Shown here one piece after another: positions 1 to 4,090 of a stretch of DNA of 5,866 nt; the stretch's first letter is position 1, and each line of letters begins with the position of its first letter. The translations under genes were made by a program, and so were the position numbers. Location of the stretch: contig JAUSKR010000013.1 in assembly GCA_030649445.1 (NCBI GenBank), positions 1 to 5,866 on the forward strand, in the 5' to 3' direction. The DNA comes from a bacterium (GTDB taxonomy: Bacteria; Patescibacteriota; UBA1384; XYA2-FULL-43-10; 1-14-0-10-43-13). Under the pieces are notes generated by a model that had not been told where the DNA came from, searched no databases, and saw only the letters and a list, made by a program, of their open reading frames with translations.

Positions 1-126
1 GACCGGCTCTACACTATCATCAAAGCCAAAAACGGCGGCCATGCCTGGTTCCCTTTCCAGAAAACCGTTATGCCCATTTTACCACTCGTAATTTTCAGCA
101 TAATTTTTTATTACATAACGAAATAA
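1..126 (+). CDS. C-terminal end of an unidentified membrane protein (5' truncated by window edge)
   Basis: Frame 1 is open from the first base to a TAA at 124-126 and gives 41 residues. The stretch begins DRLYTIIKAKNGGHAW and ends in a hydrophobic run (PILPLVIFSIIFYYI, about residues 25-39) followed by TK and the stop, which reads as a C-terminal transmembrane helix with a very short tail. The next gene has its own Shine-Dalgarno sequence and starts 10 bases after this stop, so the two are probably cotranscribed. Too little is present to name a family. The open frame and tight spacing to a real gene support it as coding; any function would be a guess. Confidence 0.55.
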   Translation, partial: DRLYTIIKAKNGGHAWFPFQKTVMPILPLVIFSIIFYYITK

Positions 127-136
127 ACGGAGCTGT

Positions 137-658
137 ATGCCCATCGATAATGTCGATAAATTTGTCGAAAAAGTCAACAACGCCAAAAAAGACAACAAGT
201 TCGACCTTTCGGCCGACGAAGACCTTTCAATTGCTATTATGAATTTAATTTCAATCGAGGAACATTTCTTCTTTACCGCCAAAAAAACGGGCAAGGACAA
301 ATATTTTGACCTGCTCAAGGAAACGCGCGAGATGCGCAAGGATTTGCTCAAAAAAATTGTACCTGAGTACGAAGGCGAGGTCTGGTGTATCTCCAAGCAC
401 TTACTGGCCGGCTCAATGCGGCTGATGGAGGTCGGGACGAAAATGCTTGGCCGCGGCAAGAACAAGGAAGCCAAGGATATGTTTGAAAAAGCTTACAACC
501 TCTATTCCCTCTTCTGGGGCATTAACCTCGGCGAAGTCAAGCTCGGGGACGTGGCAAAGCTCGACGAAGACAAGGTGACAAAAACCGACAAAAAGGGCGG
601 CATCTTCGCCAAGCTCGGCGCTCTGGTCAAAAAAGCCATCGACTGTTGTATAGAGTAA
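137..658 (+). CDS. Conserved-looking hypothetical protein, soluble and helical, 173 aa
   Basis: The ATG at 137 is preceded by GGAG at 129-132 (4-nt spacing), which fixes the start. I do not recognise the family. The protein looks cytoplasmic: no signal peptide, no membrane segment, many Lys, Glu and Asp residues, and long amphipathic helices at about residues 5-20, 25-50, 53-75, 82-105 and 108-130. Residues 41-48 read EEHFFFTA and 83-88 read WCISKH, so E41, E42, H43, C84 and H88 could lie on facing helices; a metal or cofactor site is only speculation. Residues 106-130 (KNKEAKDMFEKAYNLYSLFW) resemble one TPR-like helix pair. A Lys-rich linker (145-155) leads to a glycine-containing amphipathic tail ending in Cys-Cys (170-171). 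It follows a membrane-protein gene by 10 bases, suggesting an operon. No terminator with a T-run follows, only a palindromic repeat. Confidence 0.85.
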   Translation: MPIDNVDKFVEKVNNAKKDNKFDLSADEDLSIAIMNLISIEEHFFFTAKKTGKDKYFDLLKETREMRKDLLKKIVPEYEGEVWCISKHLLAGSMRLMEVGTKMLGRGKNKEAKDMFEKAYNLYSLFWGINLGEVKLGDVAKLDEDKVTKTDKKGGIFAKLGALVKKAIDCCIE

Positions 659-660
659 CC

Positions 661-683
661 TCTCCTCCTTTTTAAGGAGGGGG
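661..683. repeat. Short GC-rich palindrome between the 173-aa gene and tRNA-Ser
   Basis: CCTCCTT (664-670) and AAGGAGG (674-680) form a perfect 7-bp stem with a TTT loop, extendable by G-T and C-G pairs to 661-683. It begins two bases after the TAA of the upstream gene and ends three bases before the encoded CCA of the tRNA. Neither strand has a T-run after the stem, so it is not a canonical intrinsic terminator, although it could slow polymerase or protect 3' ends of the two convergent transcripts. Its shape (pyrimidine-rich CTCC arm, TTT loop, AAGG arm, then a G-rich tail) is closely similar to the palindrome at 5465-5498, so the two look like members of one dispersed family. Confidence 0.6.
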
Positions 684-686
684 AAT

Positions 687-776
687 TGGCGGAAGCGAGA
701 GGATTCGAACCTCTGAGGACCTTGCAGCCCTGCTGGTTTTCAAGACCAGTGCACTAAACCACTATGCGACGCTTCC
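687..776 (-). tRNA. tRNA-Ser (anticodon UGA), CCA encoded
   Basis: Read on the minus strand, the acceptor arm GGAAGCG (776-770) pairs with CGCTTCC (697-691), followed by discriminator G (690) and a genomically encoded CCA (689-687). The anticodon arm is CTGGT / CTTGAAA / ACCAG (749-733), giving anticodon TGA at 742-740, which reads UCA and other UCN codons. The T arm is AGAGG-TTCGAAT-CCTCT. The D arm has GCA...TGC with a GG in the loop. A long variable arm (AGGG...TCCT) makes it a class II tRNA, as expected for serine. Length is 87 nt plus CCA. All arms pair without defects, so it should be functional. Confidence 0.97.
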
Positions 777-787
777 AACCCGCACTT

Positions 788-796
788 ATGTTAGCA
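788..796 (-). promoter_or_regulatory. Candidate extended -10 promoter for tRNA-Ser
   Basis: On the minus strand the sequence TGC-TAACAT lies 11 bases upstream of the mature tRNA 5' end. TAACAT matches TATAAT at 4 of 6 positions and is preceded by the TGN of an extended -10 element. No convincing -35 box is found 16-18 bases further upstream. Transcription would begin near 781, leaving only a few leader bases for RNase P to remove. Plausible by position, weak by sequence. Confidence 0.3.
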
Positions 797-861
797 TTTT
801 TTGTCGCTCTTTTCTAGCTTTTATCATTGATTCAAGAATAATTTTGAGCTAGAGTTTGGTT

Positions 862-1032
862 ATGAAAAAAATAGGTCTAAAAAATCATGAAAAAATCACC
901 GCCATTTCCGACGATGATGAAAATTGTTGGGAAACTATTGTTGATTTTACAAAATATTACAAGGATGGCATTCCAATTGAAATATTATTGGAGCTACTGG
1001 ATAAAATTCCTCCTACAAAAACCTCGGCTTAA
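862..1032 (+). CDS. Small AT-rich ORF of 56 codons, possibly the 5' half of a ybjQ composite gene
   Basis: The frame runs from ATG 862 to TAA 1030-1032 and encodes an acidic peptide beginning [18 protein letters not shown] and containing [14 protein letters not shown] and [16 protein letters not shown] recognise no family. There is no Shine-Dalgarno sequence. A weak TTGATT (827-832), 17 bases, TAGAGT (850-855) would start transcription almost at the ATG, which would make the message leaderless. The stretch is clearly more AT-rich than the YbjQ-coding sequence after it and overlaps that segment by 13 bases in another frame. It may be a real small gene, the remnant of a longer gene whose 3' end was replaced by ybjQ, or chance. 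A -1 frameshift at the A5 run 1017-1021 would fuse it to the YbjQ part. Confidence 0.35.
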   Translation: MKKIGLKNHEKITAISDDDENCWETIVDFTKYYKDGIPIEILLELLDKIPPTKTSA

Positions 1033-1286
1033 CGCGGGGGATTATCGTTCGCTCCCGCTCGATTTTTGGTGCGCTTGGCGCTTCATTACAAACGCTGATC
1101 GGCGGTAATATCACCCTCTACACCGAACTCTGCGAAAAAACACGCGAGGATGCCTACGATCTGATGATCAAGCACGCTGAAGAAATGGGTGCGAACGCCA
1201 TCGTCTCTGTCCGCTACGATGCCACGGAAATAATGAATGGCGTGACCGAAGTCCTCTGCTATGGAACAGCCGTAAAAGCAGCCTAA
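1020..1286 (+). pseudogene. ybjQ: YbjQ/UPF0145 (DUF74) family protein, N-terminus missing, no start codon
   Basis: The frame gives 88 residues from [14 protein letters not shown] onward to TAA 1284-1286. It contains the hallmarks of the YbjQ fold: RGIIVRSRS, then [26 protein letters not shown], the [11 protein letters not shown] strand, and the closing EVLCYGTAV. YbjQ proteins are about 105 residues, small domains that assemble as pentamers, with poorly defined function (annotated as heavy-metal binding by homology). Here the first roughly 18-20 residues, normally a beta strand with a Thr-rich start, are absent. Upstream the frame reaches a stop at 1002-1004 with no ATG, GTG or TTG between; the first in-frame ATG lies in the DLM motif, far inside the domain. 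The remaining sequence has no stop or obvious damage, so the truncation is recent, the gene is expressed by frameshifting from the ORF at 862, or the read assembly is wrong here. Confidence 0.8.
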
Positions 1287-1511
1287 TGACTAGATTTTGG
1301 GCATTTGAGCGTGCTATACATAGGTGTCGCCCAAGCATTGCATAGGTAAATTTAAGGCAAATAGTGCCAAAAATCAGCCATGGTATTAAATAATTCCGTG
1401 ACAACACGCCAGCAATCACGCCGGATGGTTCAAGCACAAAATTGTAACCTAGATCTTCCTATCTGAAGCCACCATTCAAGACATCAGACAAAATTATCGG
1501 CTTCTTCGACT
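1287..1511. other. Gene-free gap between ybjQ remnant and comF
   Basis: About 225 bases lie between the convergent 3' ends of the ybjQ segment and comF. No frame on either strand carries a recognisable protein, no tRNA-like fold is evident, and no intrinsic terminator with a T-run is seen for either neighbour. The only symmetry noted is GAAGCC (1465-1470) with GGCTTC (1499-1504), a 6-bp stem around a 28-nt loop, which is too weak to name. Together with the broken gene on its left, this may be decayed sequence. Confidence 0.5.
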
Positions 1512-2231
1512 TTAAATATTCTTGGCCACGACCGCACCCCAGACCTCTCTGGCACCGGCGTCTTTGAGCGCCTTGGCGCATTCGTTTAGTGTTGCACCTG
1601 TCGTTGCAACGTCATCAACTAGAAGAACTCGCCGGCCAAGAATTAAATCAGGATCTTGGCAAGAAAAAGCATTTTCCAAATTGGTGAGCCGTTTCGCTCT
1701 GGGCAATTCAACCTGCGGCTTTGTGTCTCGCTGACGGATTAAAGCGTCTCCGCCAGGTAAATGTAATTTATTAGAAACATATTTAGCAATCAGCTCTGAC
1801 TGATTAAATCCTCGCCGGTTCTTCCGGCTAATGTGCAAGGGTACTGGCACGACGACAAAGTCGGAGTTTCTGAATTGTGTAATTATCTGCTGACAAATCA
1901 GTTCGCCCAGGTGGTCAGAAAGAGAAACAAAGCCGGAATATTTGAGATGATGAATCATCTCTTTGACCGGTCCGGCATCATAACGGGCTGACACGACTAC
2001 ACCCGATAAAACTAAATCCTTTTGCCTATTTTTGCAAGCTTTGCAATACCGGCCACATTCAGAAATCCGGCCGCAATCCGGGCAAGTTAGCGTCTTAATT
2101 TTGGCAATTTCTTTGGCACACGGAAGACAGATAATTTCGCCGTATTGACCACAGCCAAGACACTTGACCGGGAAAAAAAGGTCAAGGAGAAATGTATAAA
2201 TTTTGTTAAAACCAGAGTAGATATTTGACAT
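1512..2231 (-). CDS. comF: ComF family protein: double zinc ribbon plus phosphoribosyltransferase domain
   Basis: The 239 residues match the usual ComF/GntX layout and length. A hydrophobic N-terminal helix (residues 11-22) leads into two zinc-ribbon Cys sets, C24/C27/C35/C38 and C50/C53/C63/C66. A type I phosphoribosyltransferase domain follows, with RRGFNQSELIA (139-149) and the PRPP-binding loop VLLVDDVATTGAT (202-214), both intact. In naturally competent bacteria ComF acts in the cytoplasm to help internalised single-stranded DNA. Many non-competent bacteria also keep it, possibly for nucleotide metabolism, so competence is not proven here. The ATG at 2231 is chosen because the protein starts properly there. 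No real Shine-Dalgarno sequence is present (only GGGATGA about 9 bases upstream), and the entire upstream region is a palindromic repeat with no clear promoter. No partner gene lies in the same direction. Confidence 0.95.
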   Translation of the reverse strand: MSNIYSGFNKIYTFLLDLFFPVKCLGCGQYGEIICLPCAKEIAKIKTLTCPDCGRISECGRYCKACKNRQKDLVLSGVVVSARYDAGPVKEMIHHLKYSGFVSLSDHLGELICQQIITQFRNSDFVVVPVPLHISRKNRRGFNQSELIAKYVSNKLHLPGGDALIRQRDTKPQVELPRAKRLTNLENAFSCQDPDLILGRRVLLVDDVATTGATLNECAKALKDAGAREVWGAVVAKNI

Positions 2232-2236
2232 ATTTT

Positions 2237-2397
2237 GTCATCCCGGCCTGTGACTCGAGAGCTCATTCGAGTCTGAGCGACGAGAGGTCGCTAGACCTCA
2301 GAGTCGAAGACCGGGATCTTACTATTAAATCGTACAAGATCCCGCACCCATTCGGCTTCGCTCAGGGCAGGTTCTCAAGCTTGCAGTGCGGGATGAC
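2237..2397. repeat. Composite palindromic intergenic repeat (GTCATCCCG type)
   Basis: The element is bounded by GTCATCCCG (2237-2245) and CGGGATGAC (2389-2397), a perfect 9-bp terminal inverted repeat. It is made of two hairpin modules. The left runs from ATCCCGG (2240-2246) to CCGGGAT (2311-2317); the right from ATCCCGC (2339-2345) to GCGGGAT (2388-2394). They are joined by AAGATC-type arms around a short AT-rich centre. The left module holds further nested palindromes: GACTCGA/TCGAGTC (2252-2258, 2267-2273), AGCGAC/GTCGCT (2276-2281, 2287-2292) and GAGGTC/GACCTC (2284-2289, 2294-2299). The right contains TTCGGCTTCGCTCAGGGCAGG (2351-2371), a word typical of dispersed repeats in environmental bacterial genomes. 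It encodes no transposase; a passively mobilised, MITE- or REP-like element is the best description. It begins five bases upstream of the comF start. Confidence 0.8.
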
Positions 2398-2412
2398 AGT
2401 TGTAAAGCACTG

Positions 2413-2441
2413 TTGACTTAATTTTACCACCCTTATATACT
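2413..2441 (+). promoter_or_regulatory. Sigma70-type promoter of hsp20
   Basis: TTGACT (2413-2418) and TATACT (2436-2441) each match the vegetative consensus at 5 of 6 positions and are separated by exactly 17 bases. This is the best promoter in the window. Transcription would start near 2448, giving a leader of about 114 nt before the GTG start. Nothing resembles an alternative heat-shock sigma-32 promoter or a CIRCE (HrcA) operator, so heat control, if present, would come from the palindrome on the -10 box or from the leader RNA. Confidence 0.75.
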
Positions 2442-2450
2442 TTATATAAG
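2432..2450. promoter_or_regulatory. Palindrome overlapping the hsp20 -10 box (candidate operator)
   Basis: CTTATATA (2432-2439) and TATATAAG (2443-2450) are perfect 8-bp inverted arms separated by CTT. The left arm covers most of the -10 hexamer and the right arm reaches the predicted transcription start. A protein bound here would block polymerase, so an operator is plausible; AT-rich promoter sequence can also give such symmetry by chance. No known heat-shock operator matches. Confidence 0.35.
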
Positions 2451-2466
2451 TGGAAAATACAGTGGA

Positions 2467-2540
2467 TAAGCTGGTAAGCAGTAAGCTGTGAACACTGAGG
2501 ATTGATTCATAACTTACGGGCTTACAGGCTTATTAGCTTA
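2467..2540 (+). promoter_or_regulatory. 20-bp hairpin in the hsp20 5' leader
   Basis: Bases 2467-2479 pair with 2528-2540 for 13 continuous base pairs (two G-U). After a 1x2 internal loop, 2481-2487 pair with 2519-2525 for 7 more, closing a 31-nt loop. The structure lies wholly inside the predicted leader, downstream of the promoter and about 10 bases upstream of the Shine-Dalgarno sequence. The arms consist of TAAGC repeats facing complementary GCTTA repeats. Bacterial Hsp20 leaders often act as RNA thermometers (ROSE or fourU types). In this fold the Shine-Dalgarno bases are not paired, so a classic thermometer is not demonstrated. A repeat hairpin or an mRNA-stability element are alternatives. 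Confidence 0.5.
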
Positions 2541-2552
2541 CAAGCTTTCTAA
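2513..2552 (+). repeat. Five imperfect tandem octamers (CTTACAGG-like)
   Basis: Five consecutive 8-base units start with CTTA or CTTT: CTTACGGG, CTTACAGG, CTTATTAG, CTTACAAG and CTTTCTAA. The inverse word TAAG recurs upstream at 2467, 2475 and 2482, which is what makes the leader hairpin possible in more than one register. The array ends inside the Shine-Dalgarno sequence. It may have arisen by slippage. Confidence 0.55.
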
Positions 2553-2559
2553 AGGAGGG
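2551..2559 (+). promoter_or_regulatory. Near-perfect Shine-Dalgarno sequence deciding the GTG start of hsp20
   Basis: AAAGGAGGG ends two bases before GTG 2562-2564 and is almost fully complementary to the 16S rRNA 3' end. It is the reason for choosing the GTG, since there is no in-frame ATG near the N-terminus of the domain. The strength of this site contrasts with the weak sites of other genes here and would allow high translation when accessible. Confidence 0.75.
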
Positions 2560-2561
2560 AA

Positions 2562-2948
2562 GTGAGCGAAACCAACCACAACGACTGGCTAGCTGAGGAG
2601 ACTGAGGGTCAGCTTGCTGTTGACGTCTACCAAGACGAACACAGTATTTATATACTAGCGCCAATTGCCGGCGTTAGTGCTTCCGATATCGATATCTCAA
2701 TTACTGACGAAGTTTTGACGATCAGGGGCTCGCGCCATCCCGGCCATGACAATACCGCAGAAAAACATTTTACTAAAGAGTGCTATTGGGGCGCTTTTTC
2801 CCGCTCTTATGTCCTGCCTATTGCCGTCAATGCTGACCAATCAAAAGCGACGATGAAAGATGGACTGCTCCGCGTCGAAATTCCCAAGGACGAAAAGGTC
2901 AAAACGAAAGTAATCAAAATTAACGACGAACTTCCGGCGAAAAAATGA
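2562..2948 (+). CDS. hsp20: Small heat-shock protein, Hsp20/alpha-crystallin family
   Basis: The 128-residue protein (GTG start) is an ATP-independent holdase that binds unfolding proteins in the cytoplasm until DnaK or ClpB can refold them. The alpha-crystallin domain covers about residues 18-108. It opens with LAVDVYQDEHSIYILAPIAGV, continues with the strand VLTIRG (51-56) and the aromatic FTKECYWGAFSRSYVLP (70-86), and ends with the family signature A-x3-D-G-L-L (97-103) followed by RVEIPK. The C-terminal I-x-I motif used for oligomer assembly is I118-K-I120. The N-terminal arm is very short (about 17 residues), which usually means smaller oligomers. The gene stands alone between its own promoter and a terminator, so it is monocistronic. 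Confidence 0.95.
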   Translation: MSETNHNDWLAEETEGQLAVDVYQDEHSIYILAPIAGVSASDIDISITDEVLTIRGSRHPGHDNTAEKHFTKECYWGAFSRSYVLPIAVNADQSKATMKDGLLRVEIPKDEKVKTKVIKINDELPAKK

Positions 2949-2967
2949 CAGGGTGAGCATTCCCCTT

Positions 2968-2998
2968 AAAAAAACTCTTCATTGTGAAGAGTTTTTTT
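2968..2998. terminator. Bidirectional intrinsic terminator after hsp20
   Basis: CTCTTC (2975-2980) and GAAGAG (2986-2991) pair around an ATTGT loop. The stem is flanked by A7 (2968-2974) and T7 (2992-2998), so it works as a canonical terminator on the plus strand and, by symmetry, on the minus strand. It lies 19 bases past the hsp20 stop and isolates that gene from galU. Confidence 0.93.
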
Positions 2999-3000
2999 GA

Positions 3001-3006
3001 TATGAT
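3001..3006 (+). promoter_or_regulatory. Candidate -10 box of the galU promoter
   Basis: TATGAT, immediately after the terminator T-run, matches TATAAT at 5 of 6 positions. The expected -35 position (2978-2983, TTCATT) falls inside the terminator hairpin and is poor. Transcription would start near 3013, exactly at the base of the galU leader hairpin. A second possibility is TTGTTG (3011-3016), 16 bases, TATAAG (3033-3038), which would give a shorter leader. Confidence 0.35.
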
Positions 3007-3013
3007 GGGCTTG

Positions 3014-3058
3014 TTGTAGGACTTATAGGTCCTATAAGTCTTATAAGCCCTATAGGAG
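3014..3058 (+). promoter_or_regulatory. galU leader with mutually exclusive hairpins, one burying the Shine-Dalgarno
   Basis: GACTTATAGG (3020-3029) and CCTATAAGTC (3031-3040) form a perfect 10+1+10 palindrome; as RNA, 3014-3028 can pair with 3032-3046 (15 bp, two G-U). The next bases add the palindromes CTTATAAG (3040-3047) and CCTATAGG (3049-3056). The Shine-Dalgarno AGGAG (3054-3058) can be captured by TCCTATA (3030-3036) pairing with TATAGGA (3051-3057), 7 bp. That pairing uses bases the upstream hairpin also needs, so the two folds exclude each other. This is the geometry of an on/off translational switch. It could equally be a 9-base repeat (consensus near GTCTTATAA) that by nature folds many ways. 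Confidence 0.45.
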
Positions 3059-3062
3059 AATC

Positions 3063-3956
3063 ATGAAAAAAATTCGTAAAGCGGTCATCCCGGCCGCCGG
3101 TTATGGTACAAGATTTTTGCCGGAAACTAAGGCAATGCCGAAGGAAATGCTGCCGGTTGTTGACAAACCGGTCATTCAGTATGTTGTTGAGGAATTGGTC
3201 GAAGCGGGGATTGAGCAAATCATCATTGTCACCGGCTGGCATAAGCGGGCAATTGAAGATCATTTTGACCGGCATCTGGAACTGGAAAATAAATTGCGGG
3301 CGGCTGGGAAGCTGGAACAGCTTGAGACTATCCGAAAAATTTCTGATATGGCCGAATTTGTCTATATCCGCCAGAAAGAAATGCGCGGCAACGGCGACGC
3401 CATTTTAACGGCCAAAAATGTGGTCGGGGATGAGCCGTTTATCGCTTTTTGGGGCGATGATTTTATCGTCGCCGAACCGTCACGAGCCCGGCAATTGATC
3501 GAGGCGTACAACACTTATGGCACTGTGATACTTGGCGGCGTCAAAGCAGAAGACCCAGACGATGCCAAGAAATATGCTTTTGCCAAAGGGCCGGAAATAG
3601 CCGATGGCGTGATAAAGATTGAGGAATTAATTGAAAAGCCAGGCATTGAAAAAAGACCCTCGACCCTCGCTATGGTCTCGGGACAGGTCTACCCACCGTC
3701 AATATTTGCCGCCCTCGAGAATGTAACTGTCCCCGATGGGAAAGAACTCGTCTATGTTGATGGTATTAATTACTTGCGCCAGCAGGGGACTGACGCCTAC
3801 GCTGTTGAAATAAAAGGCGGCAAGTATTATGATTGTGGTAATGTGACTCAATACCTCAAAACCAACATTGAGATGGCCCTGAAGCGGCCGGGCATCAAAG
3901 AGGAGATGATGGAATTCTTGACAGAACTGGTCAAGAATTCAATGCCAAAATCCTAA
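3063..3956 (+). CDS. galU: UTP-glucose-1-phosphate uridylyltransferase
   Basis: GalU makes UDP-glucose from UTP and glucose-1-phosphate in the cytoplasm, the donor for surface glycans and glycolipids. The 297 residues match family length. The nucleotide-binding signature is G13-Y-G-T-R-F-L-P-E-T-K-A-M-P-K-E-M-L-P31, followed by DKPVIQYVVEELVEAG (34-49). The metal-binding G-D-D is at 131-133, the E-K-P sugar-phosphate motif at 191-193, and YDCGN at 256-260. Several spots differ from textbook GalU: GNGDAI (109-114) replaces the usual GLGHAV, and YDCGN replaces YDxGD. It is therefore a divergent member, and a related sugar-nucleotide transferase (for example for dTDP-glucose) is less likely but possible. 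ATG 3063 follows AGGAG by 4 bases. It has its own leader and probably its own promoter after the hsp20 terminator. Confidence 0.95.
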   Translation: MKKIRKAVIPAAGYGTRFLPETKAMPKEMLPVVDKPVIQYVVEELVEAGIEQIIIVTGWHKRAIEDHFDRHLELENKLRAAGKLEQLETIRKISDMAEFVYIRQKEMRGNGDAILTAKNVVGDEPFIAFWGDDFIVAEPSRARQLIEAYNTYGTVILGGVKAEDPDDAKKYAFAKGPEIADGVIKIEELIEKPGIEKRPSTLAMVSGQVYPPSIFAALENVTVPDGKELVYVDGINYLRQQGTDAYAVEIKGGKYYDCGNVTQYLKTNIEMALKRPGIKEEMMEFLTELVKNSMPKS

Positions 3957-3960
3957 TTAC

Positions 3961-4065
3961 AAATGCCAAATGAAAATCCGAATTCTTAAATTTCCAATTT
4001 CTAAATATTTGGCATTTAATCATTGGGGCTTGGACATTTTATTTGAAATTTGACATTCGGATTTT
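3961..4065. repeat. AT-rich palindromic repeat between galU and the lipoprotein gene
   Basis: Two perfect 11-bp inverted pairs are present: AAATGCCAAAT (3961-3971) with ATTTGGCATTT (4007-4017), and AAAATCCGAAT (3973-3983) with ATTCGGATTTT (4055-4065). They share the left side but use different right sides, so the element can fold in two ways. Words such as AATTTGACATT and TTTCCAATTTC recur, as in AT-rich dispersed repeats of many uncultivated bacterial genomes. It fills almost the entire 134-bp gap and has no T-run terminator. A TTGACA (4050-4055) followed 15 bases later by TATCAA (4071-4076) at its right end might act as a weak promoter for the next gene. Confidence 0.7.
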
Positions 4066-4090
4066 GACATTATCAACAACGGAGGGGTTT

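Noticed and set aside
79..474. Minus-strand open frame of 131 codons
   Set aside because: It lies antisense to the well-supported 173-residue gene, has a composition typical of a shadow frame (Ser/Leu rich) and shows no recognisable domain.
687..776. tRNA gene as an integration (att) site
   Set aside because: No integrase gene and no repeated copy of the tRNA 3' end are visible in the window.
887..1108. Plus-strand open frame of 73 codons
   Set aside because: It overlaps both the 862 ORF and the YbjQ coding frame in a third frame; the YbjQ similarity lies in a different frame, so this is a shadow.
1168..1437. Minus-strand frame of 89 codons with a hydrophobic stretch (IPWLIFGTICLKFTYAML)
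   Set aside because: It starts at a GTG without a ribosome site, half of it is antisense to YbjQ, and no family is recognised; a decayed gene cannot be excluded but is not supported.
1465..1504. Possible terminator for comF (GAAGCC/GGCTTC)
   Set aside because: Only a 6-bp stem around a 28-nt loop, with no T-run on the minus strand.
2225..2416. Plus-strand frame of 63 codons upstream of hsp20
   Set aside because: It consists almost entirely of the palindromic repeat 2237-2397, so the peptide is repeat-derived.
2513..2552. CRISPR-like array
   Set aside because: The units are 8 bases, directly adjacent and degenerate, with no spacers and no cas genes; they are simple tandem octamers.
2979..3408. 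Frames antisense to, or in the second frame of, galU
   Set aside because: GalU motifs are continuous in the 3063 frame; the others include the terminator and leader palindromes and show no domain.
4043..4090. Upstream TTG start for the solute-binding protein
   Set aside because: It lies in the AT-rich repeat without a ribosome site and would put 16 residues before an otherwise perfect lipoprotein signal peptide; ATG 4091 has GGAGGGG in front.
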